Positions 17,382 to 26,504 of a DNA stretch of 53,258 bases are shown here, in pieces. The number at the start of each line of letters is the position of its first letter. Positions within the stretch are counted from its first letter, which is position 1. Below the pieces are notes generated by a model. The model was not told where the DNA came from. It saw nothing but the letters and a program-made list of their open reading frames with translations, and did not search any database. The stretch comes from JBBDSH01 sp040905045 (lineage in GTDB: Bacteria > Pseudomonadota > Gammaproteobacteria > Eutrophobiales > Eutrophobiaceae): the NCBI GenBank assembly GCA_040905045.1, contig JBBDSH010000023.1:1-53258 (forward strand), given 5' to 3'. The position numbers and the translations under genes are program-made.

Positions 17382-17863
17382 CTATCGAACCGAAAATTAT
17401 CAAGACGGATGGGGAATATCGTACTTACCTCGCCGAGGTAGACCGGCTTGCCGCCGAGGATCCGCCTCTCGGCAGCCCCGCTGGAGACCGTCTTGAACTC
17501 CTTGCCAAGCTGGTGGAAGACTATGAAATGGAACGGTTTAAATTTGAAAAGCCGGATCCTGTCGAGGCAATTCGTTTCCGTATGCAGGAACAGGGGTTGA
17601 AACAAAAGGATCTGGCGCCGATCCTGGGCGGAAAGAATCGTGTCTCGGAGGTCCTGAACGGAAAACGCCCTCTGACCTTATCAATGATCCGTGCGCTGAA
17701 TGAAACCCTGAAGATCCCCGTCGAATCACTCATCAGTCATCGGGATTACCGTATAACCGGAACCGATATTAACTCCAACAGCTATTCAGAAACGTTTGAC
17801 GATGAAATGGACGTAACCCGGGAACCTGTACCATCATCGAAGCGGACGCCTGACGGAAAATGA
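17378..17863 (+). CDS. higA: HigA antitoxin (HTH domain)
   Basis: This 161-residue protein starts at the GTG at 17378, which shares bases with the toxin stop. The N-terminal half (IIKTDGEYRTYLAEVDRLAAEDPPLGSPAGDRLELLAKLVEDYE) is the toxin-binding part typical of HigA proteins encoded after HigB. The C-terminal half has an Xre-type HTH (FRMQEQGLKQKDLAPILGGKNRVSEVLNGKRPLTLSMIRAL). It should repress its own promoter through the 17031-17045 palindrome. Confidence 0.87.
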   Translation: MTIEPKIIKTDGEYRTYLAEVDRLAAEDPPLGSPAGDRLELLAKLVEDYEMERFKFEKPDPVEAIRFRMQEQGLKQKDLAPILGGKNRVSEVLNGKRPLTLSMIRALNETLKIPVESLISHRDYRITGTDINSNSYSETFDDEMDVTREPVPSSKRTPDGK

Positions 17864-17880
17864 GAATCATTTGTTACCGA
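17859..17880. repeat. Half of the Fur-box-like palindrome element
   Basis: AATGAGAATCATTTGTTACCGA matches the right half of 15347-15373. It overlaps the end of higA, so the element seems to have inserted at or formed the 3' end of the gene. Confidence 0.4.
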
Positions 17881-17921
17881 CACCTATGTACCGCGGAGTT
17901 GCCGGCGAGGATGGAGGGGCG

Positions 17922-18737
17922 CTATCCCTCCCCCTTCCACGGATCGCCGGGCAAACGCTCAATGAGGCGCGACATCACCGCCTGCGCTCCCTCTTTGACG
18001 TCCCAGGTGTAACCGGAAGCGAGCAGAGGAGTCATATCCGCAATGAATTGACGGTCATGGAGTTTGTCGTGAAGATTCTGCTCGAACCGGGCACGGGTGA
18101 CGTGCTGGCCCTCCCGCTCCATGTACTCGGAGAATGCCTCAACGATGCGTTCCGGGTCGACGTCCTTTTGTTGCAGGGCCGTTGCCAGATCGAAAAGATC
18201 CCGGCCCTGCTTGCGTTGATAGAGCGCCCGCATTTTTGTGCCCAGGAGTTCTTCAAGCTCGTATGTCGTGATGTCTGCATTTCCATTGAACCAGCGGGAC
18301 GAAACTTCGAAGGGGATATGCTTGAAATCGAACAGTGAGAAGTGCTCCCGGGAGTTGATCTCCACTTTCAGGCGCATGGCAATCGGTGGTGTGTCCTCGG
18401 ATTCAAACCGGTAACGGAAAGTCACGCGTCCTTCGCTCTGTTTCCATCGCTACTGACCAAGCCACGGATCCAGCACTTCGCGCAGGGCGCCCATCAGAGG
18501 TCCCGCCGGCTCGGCGTTGATCTGCACCAGGTCAATGTCCTCGGAATAACGGGCCGCTTCCGCCAGATGCAGCTTGTAGAGGGCAGTACCGCCGCGGAAT
18601 GCGAGACGTTCCGCCAGGAACGGATGCGAAAAAATTGCCACGAGCGCACGGCTGATGACCAGATCCTGCTCTACCTGAAAATCCTGCACCCACGGTGCCC
18701 GGCTCCGCCACGCGGTGATGTAGTCGCGGGGGATCAC
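17922..18737 (-). pseudogene. AbiEii-type nucleotidyltransferase toxin with in-frame amber codon
   Basis: This is a type IV TA toxin of the AbiEii/DUF1814 family. The first part has the nucleotidyltransferase signature FRGGTALYKLHLAEAARYSEDIDLV. The second part has the family's C-terminal domain (TYELEELLGTKMRALYQRKQGRDLFDLATAL). Both lie in one frame of 272 codons, interrupted once by TAG at 18450-18452 (context LGQ-stop-RWKQSEG). No frame shift is present. One C-to-T change from CAG would create it. The GTG start at 18737 overlaps the antitoxin stop. Unless the amber is suppressed or is a sequencing error, the toxin is dead while the antitoxin is intact. Confidence 0.85.
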
Positions 18738-19537
18738 GTTTCGGACTCCACATCGGCGTTGACGTAGAGCTTCCAGTCGGGCGAGCGATTGACATTGCGG
18801 CGCGGCCCGGCGGGAAGCAGGTAGGTCGTGTTCCGCGCCTTGCTACGCACATAGGCTTTCAGCGGCACCACGCTGTTGGCTGCACCGACCCGTTCCATGA
18901 GATAGCCGAGCCTCTGCGCCCAGGGCACCGGGGCCGTCTCCGCCGCAGCGACCAGACGCTGCGGGTCGACCTGCTCGGCCAACTCGGAAAGCACGGTCGC
19001 GACCTGATTCAGCCCGCCGGTGTGGTGCTCGTAGCCAACCAGATCGACAGCGGTTGCCTCGACAGTGGAAACGGAGATGATCCCGCGCGGAGTGTTGAAA
19101 CCCCGGACCGGCACTTCGGTAAGCCGTTTCCGGGCAATGAAGGAAACCCGTACAGCACCGCATTGAATCGGCCGCCGATTCCGGGCAAGAATCACCTGGA
19201 ATTCCTGAGGACGTTGGTGCGCCGCGCCGTAGTACTGCGCGGCGGACAGCAGACCGGCATAGTAGTGCAGATTCAAACGTTCCATGAGCGCAGGGATGAA
19301 TTGCTCGGCCGGCAGGCAACCCAGCCGCCGATACTCGGGCGGCAGGATGACATAGAACCCGCGGGCAGGACTGGCCACCAGTCCCTGCCTGGCCAGCCGG
19401 TTTACGGCGAGTTTGGCCGCAGCGGGAGAGACACCCAGCGCCGACCGGGCTTCTTCAGAGGTGAAGTGATAGCGGCCCTCGGCGGCCAGACCGGTAATCA
19501 GCTCCCGGGCACTGGAGATTTCGGATTCACTTTTCAC
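18734..19537 (-). CDS. AbiEi-type antitoxin (type IV TA)
   Basis: This 267-residue protein has an N-terminal winged helix (HFTSEEARSALGVSPAAAKLAVNRLARQGLVASPARGFYVI) and the C-terminal AbiEi domain (PAEQFIPALMERLNLHYYAGLLSAAQYYGAAHQ...VSTVEATAVDLVGYEHHTGGL). In the AbiE system this protein represses the operon and counteracts the nucleotidyltransferase toxin without direct contact. The start is a GTG at 19537, with no clear SD, directly beside an inverted repeat. The stop overlaps the toxin start by 4 bp. Confidence 0.88.
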   Translation of the reverse strand: MKSESEISSARELITGLAAEGRYHFTSEEARSALGVSPAAAKLAVNRLARQGLVASPARGFYVILPPEYRRLGCLPAEQFIPALMERLNLHYYAGLLSAAQYYGAAHQRPQEFQVILARNRRPIQCGAVRVSFIARKRLTEVPVRGFNTPRGIISVSTVEATAVDLVGYEHHTGGLNQVATVLSELAEQVDPQRLVAAAETAPVPWAQRLGYLMERVGAANSVVPLKAYVRSKARNTTYLLPAGPRRNVNRSPDWKLYVNADVESET

Positions 19538-19542
19538 TCACG

Positions 19543-19567
19543 TAAAGTATCATTTTTAGATACTTTA
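19543..19567. promoter_or_regulatory. Inverted-repeat operator upstream of abiEi
   Basis: TAAAGTATC and GATACTTTA are perfect inverted 9-bp arms around ATTTTTA, ending 6 bp before the GTG start. AbiEi-type proteins bind inverted repeats in their own promoter, so this is the likely site. Confidence 0.65.
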
Positions 19568-19723
19568 TGGAAGTATTTCTGAAAACCAAACCCCACATAT
19601 CGAAAGCTGCCGCCGCATCCCGGCGAAATCGAGGTTTTTTTCGTTGCCGAGACTGACCCTCTCCTTGCTGCGAACCAGGCTCATTTCCATGCTCCGGTAA
19701 GATGGTCCACTGTCTTTCCCAGC

Positions 19724-20419
19724 CTATCTATAGAGATATTCCTCCTCTCCCGTCACCCATCCCAGATAAAGTTCTTTGCCGTTCACAGCCCCGACATGAA
19801 CAACAGGGTCGGGCCCGGCATCGAAACCGTATAAACCGACAAACGCCGCGTAATCCTTAAGCCACTTGTGTTCCTGACTGAACGAATGCACCAGCATCAG
19901 GGCATGCCCGGCACGGAACCGATCCGCTTCCAGCAGGGCCGAGGCGGTACGGTGTATCAACTGGTACTTGATGGGCAGCAGATCCTCGACCGCGAGACCC
20001 AGAATACCGGCCAGCCCTTCTATCCGGACCTTCCTGTTCGCCGAGGCATCCGTCAGCCATTCACTGAGCGACTGATTGCTGAAGGGTTCCGAGACCTTCC
20101 CTTCCACGGCAATGGCGATCAACTCTTCTCCGGAGCCGGCCAGCACGAAAATATCATTCTGCGATTCCGGCCCGTTACCGGGCAGCTTCACCTTGTGTTC
20201 AGGGATGCCGAGAAGGAATTCGATATTATGAAAGAGTGGAATATCAGACCCGCTGAAGGCATTCGAAACGCTCTTGGGAAACCCCTTCGCCTCCTCCCAG
20301 CAGTAAGCCAGGGCACGGGCTGAATAGCCGGTCTTCCATTGCTTTTCCGGTTCGGCGAGAAAGTCCTTCCAGGATCCCGGGCCTTTTGACGGGATAAAAT
20401 AGTTGGAGCGGTTACTCAA
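19724..20419 (-). CDS. Probable PD-(D/E)XK nuclease-like protein of unknown function
   Basis: I do not recognise a named function for this 231-residue protein. The central part has a pattern that fits a PD-(D/E)XK nuclease core: HNIEFLLGIPEHKV, then NDIFVLAG, then IAIAVEGKVSEPF, giving Asp, Glu and Lys at the expected spacing. The rest is mixed alpha/beta with a C-terminal HALMLVHSFSQEHKWLKDYAAFVGLYG segment. It overlaps the upstream HTH gene by 8 bp and is the last gene of a three-gene cassette. The nuclease assignment is inference from the motif. Confidence 0.55.
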   Translation of the reverse strand: MSNRSNYFIPSKGPGSWKDFLAEPEKQWKTGYSARALAYCWEEAKGFPKSVSNAFSGSDIPLFHNIEFLLGIPEHKVKLPGNGPESQNDIFVLAGSGEELIAIAVEGKVSEPFSNQSLSEWLTDASANRKVRIEGLAGILGLAVEDLLPIKYQLIHRTASALLEADRFRAGHALMLVHSFSQEHKWLKDYAAFVGLYGFDAGPDPVVHVGAVNGKELYLGWVTGEEEYLYR

Positions 20420-20924
20420 CGTTCACCACCATGTTATCCGGCAGGCGCCGGAACTCGCGGTCGATATTGATCCGCATGCTTTCCCGCGCCACCTCGAGCA
20501 GCACAGGATCAACCTCCCTCCCTTGTCGGCCCGCGAACCAGTCCAGCACATCGGCCAGGTGCCAGAGTGACGAGCGCCCCTCGTGCAGGGGCAATGGAAA
20601 ACTGTCCAGATGCGTCTGCACCAGCTTGCGCATGTTCTGCCGCGAAAACTGAAACAGATCGGCCATATCGGAAATACCGACCCGATCGGGCGCGACTTCC
20701 ACCAGGGTCGCTTCCGGGACGGCATTGCGGACATCATGAATGGCACTGTCTATGGCCTCTTTCGCGGAGCCGGCTTCTCGGGTGAAAGACAACGCCATAC
20801 GCCCCTTCTGCCCGGTACCGAGCAGGGCGTCATCGCAGCCGCCCCCGAACAGCCGGTCCTCCAGCTCCTGCCGATCCAGCCCGTGGGGGATCGCGAATTT
20901 CAGTGTGAAATCGTACGCGCTCAT
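20412..20924 (-). CDS. HTH DNA-binding protein of a three-gene cassette
   Basis: This 170-residue protein has a middle region (VGISDMADLFQFSRQNMRKLVQTHLDSFPLPLHEGRSSLWHLADVLDWF) that is an AlpA/MerR-like helix-turn-helix: a segment that selects DNA followed by a wing and a W-x-L-A-D-V-x-x-W stretch. The N-terminal part (FTLKFAIPHGLDRQELEDRLFGGGCDDALLGTG) is a small alpha/beta domain also seen in HTH proteins of this type. The SD GAGGAG lies before the ATG. It overlaps the upstream gene by 4 bp and the downstream gene by 8 bp, and is probably the regulator or antitoxin of the cassette. Confidence 0.65.
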   Translation of the reverse strand: MSAYDFTLKFAIPHGLDRQELEDRLFGGGCDDALLGTGQKGRMALSFTREAGSAKEAIDSAIHDVRNAVPEATLVEVAPDRVGISDMADLFQFSRQNMRKLVQTHLDSFPLPLHEGRSSLWHLADVLDWFAGRQGREVDPVLLEVARESMRINIDREFRRLPDNMVVNVE

Positions 20925-21184
20925 GGTGACTCCTCTTTGGAAGAAGGGGCTCCCGTGCAGTGATCAACTACACGGCGAATCTGCCGGGCGTGAGCGACTG
21001 GATTGCGCGGCGTGCTCCAGACACTCACGATACAGAATTCGCCGCAACGGCATTCCGGATCATTCCAGGGACAATACAATCGCCCCCATGCATGACCGCC
21101 GGCCATCTCGATCCGCCAGCCGCGGCCCTCCGCCCAGGCAAGAGCCTCTTCAATTTCCTTGTTGGGATGCCGTCGTCTTGCCAT
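20921..21184 (-). CDS. Small HicA-like protein, first gene of the cassette
   Basis: This 87-residue protein has an N-terminal helix (MARRRHPNKEIEEALAWAEGRGW) then RIEMAGGHAWGRLYCPWNDPECRCGEFCIVSVWSTPRNPVAHARQIRRVVDHC. The helix, strand and central Gly-Gly-His followed by strands recall the HicA dsRBD fold, where a His is catalytic. Three or four Cys (CPWNDPECRCGEFC) might bind a metal, which HicA does not. I choose the ATG at 21184 because GGAAGGACAAGG precedes it. Function is unproven; HicA-like toxin is a guess. Confidence 0.5.
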   Translation of the reverse strand: MARRRHPNKEIEEALAWAEGRGWRIEMAGGHAWGRLYCPWNDPECRCGEFCIVSVWSTPRNPVAHARQIRRVVDHCTGAPSSKEESP

Positions 21185-21217
21185 CCTTGTCCTTCCCAGA
21201 TTAGCCTTGATCACAAA

Positions 21218-21235
21218 GGTTGTCAATTGACAACC
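21218..21235. promoter_or_regulatory. Perfect 18-bp palindrome upstream of the three-gene cassette
   Basis: GGTTGTCAATTGACAACC is a perfect inverted repeat 34 bp before the start at 21184. On the minus strand it contains TTGACA, a good -35. It is probably the site through which the cassette's HTH protein controls it. The rest of 21236-21409 holds nothing I can identify. Confidence 0.6.
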
Positions 21236-21409
21236 ATACTATTTCATTAAACACCAGCAACCCCAGAATCCGTGCCCTCTCCCGATCCGGGCACCCTGGC
21301 AAGGGCTAAATTCAGGCCACGCGGGGCTGCCGATAACGGATTCCAATCTTTGCGTGAATTCGGAATTCGTTTGAGAAGTGATAAATTTCGAATTTCCTTT
21401 AATGAGTAT

Positions 21410-24400
21410 TTACAGCTTTTTTGTATGGGGCGGGGATAAATCTATTCGTGCATTCTCTACACACATTTCCATTTTCCCCGGTTCAATCCTATCGAAAAGA
21501 TATTCCAGCAATTCATCCTGCCTCGGCTGCCCAAATACCATGCGGTAGGCGCCAAGTGAACGCCTCAGATCTGCGTAACGGGCAACATCCTTTGACAAGG
21601 GATACATAGGCACATGGCGCTCAACCCAGGCACCGTCCCGCATCTGGTATAACCAGTACGGTATCAATCCTCCGCTGTCGTCACGAACAGACTCCGCAGC
21701 CAATCTGAACATTGCGTACCATAGATCTTTCTCCCCGCTTTCCAATGCCTGAAGAAGGTATTTCATGGCGATGTTTTTACGAATGGCATGTCCCTTGAAC
21801 CGGTGCACCCGCCCTTCCCGCTGTTCCAGTTCCACGGGATTGGCCGGCAAATTCCAGTGGACGATGGCATGGCAATACCAATGGAAATCCAGACCTTCCT
21901 GACCAATGGAAGTTGATGCCAGAACAAACGGCCAGAAGGGCGAATTGAAAGCGGACCGCACAGCCACATCGCGCTGCACCTGCCCCTGTTCCTCCGCTTT
22001 GTTGCTGCCGAAGCGCATTGCAAACAGCGAACGCATGGGTCGTTTTTCAATCACGAGTTGTTTTGACTCGTCATCCTGATACAGATCATCCACATCCAAA
22101 GATGCCGTTCGAATATTCAAAGCGGACAACGCGGTTTCGGCGATCTCCGGACAGGCCTTTTCGGGTCCATGTACTGTCAATCCACAGGCATCACGCAATA
22201 CGTGAATGTATTCATTCATCACTGACGACAGTCCGCCGCCCAAAGCATGCTGCAGGCACAACCGCCAATACGGCGTATCCCGGTTCCCCTGTCTTACCAG
22301 CGCCATGGATTCAGGACGGTTAAACAGGGATCGGAATCCCCAGGCGATTCGCGACGCCGCCTTGCGCTGCTCCAGGCCCTTGTTCGGGCCGGCTGGATAC
22401 AGTGACAGCAAGCCGCGCAAGGCGCAGGTTGCCGGGCCCGCCAGTGCAATCAACGCCAGAATCCTCGGCAGATCCCGTGGCGCCGGTCCCTGAGGGCGTC
22501 GTTTGCCAAGGGCGAATGGTCGGGCATGCGCCACATGCGCCTGCCAGCCCGTATCCGAGCTTCTCTCCTCTTCCGGTAGCACTTCGCCGGACCAGATATC
22601 GGCCACATCCACTCTCCGCCACCAGACATTCACAGCATGGGCAAAAGATTCCCGCTCAAGTATCAGCGGCGCGGCCCAGTACCAGGATTCATCCGGGGCT
22701 TCATCCGCGTCCGCGTAGTGGACAATCCGGGATAACTTCTCTCGGATACGATCCTCCGCCCATGCCAGTATGGCATCCGGTAAATGATTGATGTCCCCCT
22801 GACCCCGGGCAAAAATCCTGGGATCACACAGCTCCGCGAGCACCCGGCTCGGATACAGCAAAGTGAACACAGTAAGGCCTGTCAGTCGGTCGTCCGAGAC
22901 GGAAAAACGCAGCAGGCCGCGACGCAGTCTGCGGGCTTCCGCGGTATTGAGAGGGTTTTCCTCATCGCGATGAAATACCTGCCGCTCGGATTCATAACTG
23001 AGCAGCGCGGCAAGAGATCGGGGAACGAGGTGCCAGGATGAAAAGACCAGCCGCTTTGTGATGCCGGCTTGGGCTGCCTTGGCATAGTCCCCTGAAAGCG
23101 CATACGAAGGCGCCGATGGGGGCAGCCACAGGATACCAAAGGCATTGTACTTTTTGAGATCATTGACAAGATTGCGTGTCTTGGCATTGGAGAGAGGAAT
23201 GGCGTCATAACGGGAAATCGATTTGAAATCAATCAGGCCGCCGGAAGCATGCATCGCCTCTTTATTAAGAGCATCCTCGGAAAATTCAATGGAAACCGCT
23301 TCTTTCAATAACGTCTTCAGTTTGTAAGTTTCCATGAAATTCAGGGGGTACGCTGAAAATTTCCAATATTCGATATTGTTGTATGCGCCCACGCGGCTGC
23401 CGATATGCTGCAACAGCTTGTAACCGTTCAAATCCGCCTCTTCCAAAGGCAGAGATGTATCAGTGATGGGCCTTAACATGCCGTTCTCCACATCGGATGA
23501 AGCCAACCGTTCGGTTCGTGACATGACTTTTCGCAATTCCGATTCGATCTGTTTCCTCGTTGCAACCAGAGGCTCACCGCCGGTCTTCGGCAACGCATAC
23601 ATTTCCTTCCGGAACCGAATGAACAAGTCACGCAATACGTGGTTTTTGCTACGGTCATTCTGCAGGAAGTCCACCGTACGGATGAAATCCGCATAGTGGT
23701 CATCCTCATCCAGCTCGTGACGTAAGGTGTAAGCCTTATAGGGGGTCGCGGATAGAAGCAGAACCCGGGCCACGGCATGAGCATCAGACCATTCGAACAG
23801 CCGGCTGGCGAGCTCTCCCGCCTCGCTATCAGCGCTCAAAAGATGCTTGAACCGCTGGAATTCATCCAGAATGATGAGGTCCGGCTCCAGTGCATCAATA
23901 CAGACCTCCGCAAGAAGTACGCGCAACTCACCAATCAGGGTATTTCTTTCCTGCCTGGTTTCCTGGTCGATGCGTACATCCGAACGCCGAAAACGGCGAC
24001 ACAACCATAGAAACCTGTCTTGTAAAGTCTCTTCGCCCCTGGCTTCCAGTTCCTCATCCCTGTCCAAAATACGTTTATGGAAGGCCTCCGCCAGATGTGT
24101 CGAGATATCATGCTCGGCCTGGAACCTGGCCAGCCGGCGGCGGAATCGATCAGTATTACGAACGTTGCCCTGAAAGACATTGACCGGAGCCCACCAGTCG
24201 GATAACGCCCAAAATTCTTTGAGAAGAACATATAACAGCATCCTTTCCCTGGCCTTGCCCATGTTGCCCTTCAGATCCAGCGACGTTCCGGGCGTGAAGG
24301 AAACGAAATTCACCTTCCTGTCCGCCAGGTCCTTCAGCGTGACAGGCAATAGCGTAATCCGCTCCGCTCCGGAAAACTCCAGCCCCGTCAACGGATTCAG

Positions 24401-24679
24401 GCGGTTGATATTCTGCGCGGCGATACTCAGATTCGAGCAGATATACACAACATCGATCCGGTCGATATCATCCCGCATTTCCTCCAGCGCCTTGGCCAGA
24501 ATTCCCCGTGCAATCATGGTCTTACCCAGGCCTACCTCGTCAGCGATCAGAAATCGCTGGCTGGAATCCGGAGCCCGGTAGAGACGTTCAAAGGCATGTT
24601 CCACGGCATCCCTCTGGAATCCGTGCAACTGCTTCAGCACCGGCTTAGCGCTGAAATTCGCCAAGAGATCATCATTCAC
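21410..24679 (-). CDS. SNF2-like superfamily 2 helicase of the defence array
   Basis: This 1089-residue helicase has motif I IADEVGLGKTM, motif II LIILDEFQRF, motif III LLLSATPYKAY, motif V STSIGQEGLDFHWYCHAIVHWNLP and motif VI ELEQREGRVHRFKGH. The long middle stretch between residues about 330 and 850 has no motif I know. Start: GTG at 24679, with GGAG at suitable distance and 8 bp overlap with the PLD gene stop. It is the last of eight co-directional genes. A motor working with a PLD nuclease is a recurring theme in phage defence; here it would move along or remodel foreign DNA. It is not a DISARM DrmA or DrmD that I can recognise, and no DUF1998 protein is present. Confidence 0.8.
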   Translation of the reverse strand: MNDDLLANFSAKPVLKQLHGFQRDAVEHAFERLYRAPDSSQRFLIADEVGLGKTMIARGILAKALEEMRDDIDRIDVVYICSNLSIAAQNINRLNPLTGLEFSGAERITLLPVTLKDLADRKVNFVSFTPGTSLDLKGNMGKARERMLLYVLLKEFWALSDWWAPVNVFQGNVRNTDRFRRRLARFQAEHDISTHLAEAFHKRILDRDEELEARGEETLQDRFLWLCRRFRRSDVRIDQETRQERNTLIGELRVLLAEVCIDALEPDLIILDEFQRFKHLLSADSEAGELASRLFEWSDAHAVARVLLLSATPYKAYTLRHELDEDDHYADFIRTVDFLQNDRSKNHVLRDLFIRFRKEMYALPKTGGEPLVATRKQIESELRKVMSRTERLASSDVENGMLRPITDTSLPLEEADLNGYKLLQHIGSRVGAYNNIEYWKFSAYPLNFMETYKLKTLLKEAVSIEFSEDALNKEAMHASGGLIDFKSISRYDAIPLSNAKTRNLVNDLKKYNAFGILWLPPSAPSYALSGDYAKAAQAGITKRLVFSSWHLVPRSLAALLSYESERQVFHRDEENPLNTAEARRLRRGLLRFSVSDDRLTGLTVFTLLYPSRVLAELCDPRIFARGQGDINHLPDAILAWAEDRIREKLSRIVHYADADEAPDESWYWAAPLILERESFAHAVNVWWRRVDVADIWSGEVLPEEERSSDTGWQAHVAHARPFALGKRRPQGPAPRDLPRILALIALAGPATCALRGLLSLYPAGPNKGLEQRKAASRIAWGFRSLFNRPESMALVRQGNRDTPYWRLCLQHALGGGLSSVMNEYIHVLRDACGLTVHGPEKACPEIAETALSALNIRTASLDVDDLYQDDESKQLVIEKRPMRSLFAMRFGSNKAEEQGQVQRDVAVRSAFNSPFWPFVLASTSIGQEGLDFHWYCHAIVHWNLPANPVELEQREGRVHRFKGHAIRKNIAMKYLLQALESGEKDLWYAMFRLAAESVRDDSGGLIPYWLYQMRDGAWVERHVPMYPLSKDVARYADLRRSLGAYRMVFGQPRQDELLEYLFDRIEPGKMEMCVENARIDLSPPHTKKL

Positions 24680-26504
24680 GAGCGTTCTCCAAGTGACCAA
24701 TCAACGTATCGCAGAGTTGCAAAAGACCTTCCGGTATCAACCGCTGCCCCTCGTCCGTACGCGTTAAATCCTTCACCAGCTTATGGACATCGCGAACACG
24801 GCCCGGCCCATCGGTAATGCTTTTCACCAGTTCCTCGAATATGGGCAGATGGCCGTCAACCGCAAAACGGCCGGTGAAGCCGGTGACACTCCGCAGCTCC
24901 TCGAATGCGCCCGCATCAAACTCGCCGTCGGCCTGCAGCAACAGCCAGATCAACCGAAGCAACTTGTCCTGATCCTCCAGAAGGGAGGCCAACAGATTTT
25001 CAAACCGGTCCCGGGGCGCATTCCGAACCGGTAGATTCAGAACAAACTGGTCGGTCATTTTTCTGTCCTTATAAGAAACGGTAGCATCGAAGGCGATGAA
25101 ACCGGTAATGGCCACCATCGACACCGAGTTAAATACCGCCAGTTGTTCACCGGCGGCAACCGTTTGTCGGGCGTTTTCCCTTGGCAGGGTCGCAGGCCAC
25201 AGGGTGACCTCCGCATCTTCGAGATCCGGTAACGGTTCCTCCGCGAGAATGGTCAAGGAAAACCCGTCTCCGTCGGCATCAACCCTGACCTTCATGGGAT
25301 GGGCGGCGAGGAGTGAACGGACGGCCCGCAGGCGTTGCTCCAGTATCTCCTGGATATCCTCATCCGTATCGTCCGTCTGCTCGGGTGGTAGCCAGGGTAT
25401 CAACAGATTACCCAATGCGCCGTCGTTGCCACCCGCGTCCCCCAACAGACTATCAATACCGTACTGCTTCTTGTTGCCGGTGAGTTCGGTGACGAACTCG
25501 ATATTGCCGTTGAAAGCGGCGTTAGTCGCATTGGCCGAACCCGTGTAGACCCGTGCCTTCCAGCCGTCATCAATCACCACCAACTTGGCATGCAGACCCG
25601 AGAGATTGGGATCCGCCGCCTCCGATTCCGATTCGCCGGCGATCTCGGCCGTCTCGTCAAAGGTAAACAGATTCGAAAAGCGGGCGATCACATCCCGGGG
25701 TTGTTTCGCCAGTTCATCCGCCCGTGAGATCAGAGTCACGTCGTTACGTTCAGCCGTCAGCCGGGACAGGCATTCCGGCTTAAGGAACGGCGACATAATC
25801 AACATCCGCCGACGGGAATCCGGATAGGGCCACGGATTATGCTTGCTCAAACCCAATGGCCAGAAGGTGACTTCCTCCATGGAATCCGGCAATTCAAACC
25901 GGACCCGCCGGACCTCATCCGCCATTTGTTTGACGAAAGCTTTCATCTTCCTTGAGAGGCCTCTCACCGCCAGGCCGGGCAAGGCGGCCAGAAAATCCCC
26001 GAGGGGATGATTTCGCGAAAACGCCCGTTTGCGATCCTCCAGGTCGCCGTCCAGGACCAGTACCGTGTCCCAGGATCGGTCAAAAGTCAGGTTTCGGCTC
26101 AGGCAAAGAAACCGGTAACGGACATTGCCCTCATCGTCCTCGTAGCGCACTACCCAGATCTTGGGATGAAAGATGGCGCCTTCCTGCCGGGGCAGAACCT
26201 CGATGACCGACCGCTCCAGATAGGCCGTCAATCGCTGTGCGGGCGGCGGCAGCCGAATGGCACCGGCATGACAGAACAGCGCGATCCGCTCAGCGTGCCG
26301 CCGCAACGATTCCAGCAGGGCTAATGGATCGCTGGTGATCCGGCCCTCCTGGTCCTGCCAGTCGTAGAAGGTAAAGGCCAAGGGTGCCGCCAGCAATGCC
26401 ATCAGATCCAGGGAATAGCTGGTACCGATGGCGTAGGACAGGGTATAGCCTTCCGGCGGGCGCAGGCTTTCCAGAAGCAGGTGGCGATCCCGGGGATCAA
26501 GCAT
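24672..26504 (-). CDS. Phospholipase D-like domain protein
   Basis: This 610-residue protein has two HxK half-sites: IFHPKIWVVRYED near residue 110 and LHAKLVVIDD with GSANATNAAF near residue 310. Together they fit one pseudo-dimeric PLD active site. In defence loci PLD domains often act as nucleases. The N-terminal part (GYTLSYAIGTSYSLDLMALLAAPLAF) matches PLD-like proteins of helicase pairs. It overlaps the helicase gene by 8 bp and the DUF6361 gene by 8 bp, so the three are surely one unit. The C-terminal 200 residues are helical. Confidence 0.78.
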   Translation of the reverse strand: MLDPRDRHLLLESLRPPEGYTLSYAIGTSYSLDLMALLAAPLAFTFYDWQDQEGRITSDPLALLESLRRHAERIALFCHAGAIRLPPPAQRLTAYLERSVIEVLPRQEGAIFHPKIWVVRYEDDEGNVRYRFLCLSRNLTFDRSWDTVLVLDGDLEDRKRAFSRNHPLGDFLAALPGLAVRGLSRKMKAFVKQMADEVRRVRFELPDSMEEVTFWPLGLSKHNPWPYPDSRRRMLIMSPFLKPECLSRLTAERNDVTLISRADELAKQPRDVIARFSNLFTFDETAEIAGESESEAADPNLSGLHAKLVVIDDGWKARVYTGSANATNAAFNGNIEFVTELTGNKKQYGIDSLLGDAGGNDGALGNLLIPWLPPEQTDDTDEDIQEILEQRLRAVRSLLAAHPMKVRVDADGDGFSLTILAEEPLPDLEDAEVTLWPATLPRENARQTVAAGEQLAVFNSVSMVAITGFIAFDATVSYKDRKMTDQFVLNLPVRNAPRDRFENLLASLLEDQDKLLRLIWLLLQADGEFDAGAFEELRSVTGFTGRFAVDGHLPIFEELVKSITDGPGRVRDVHKLVKDLTRTDEGQRLIPEGLLQLCDTLIGHLENARE

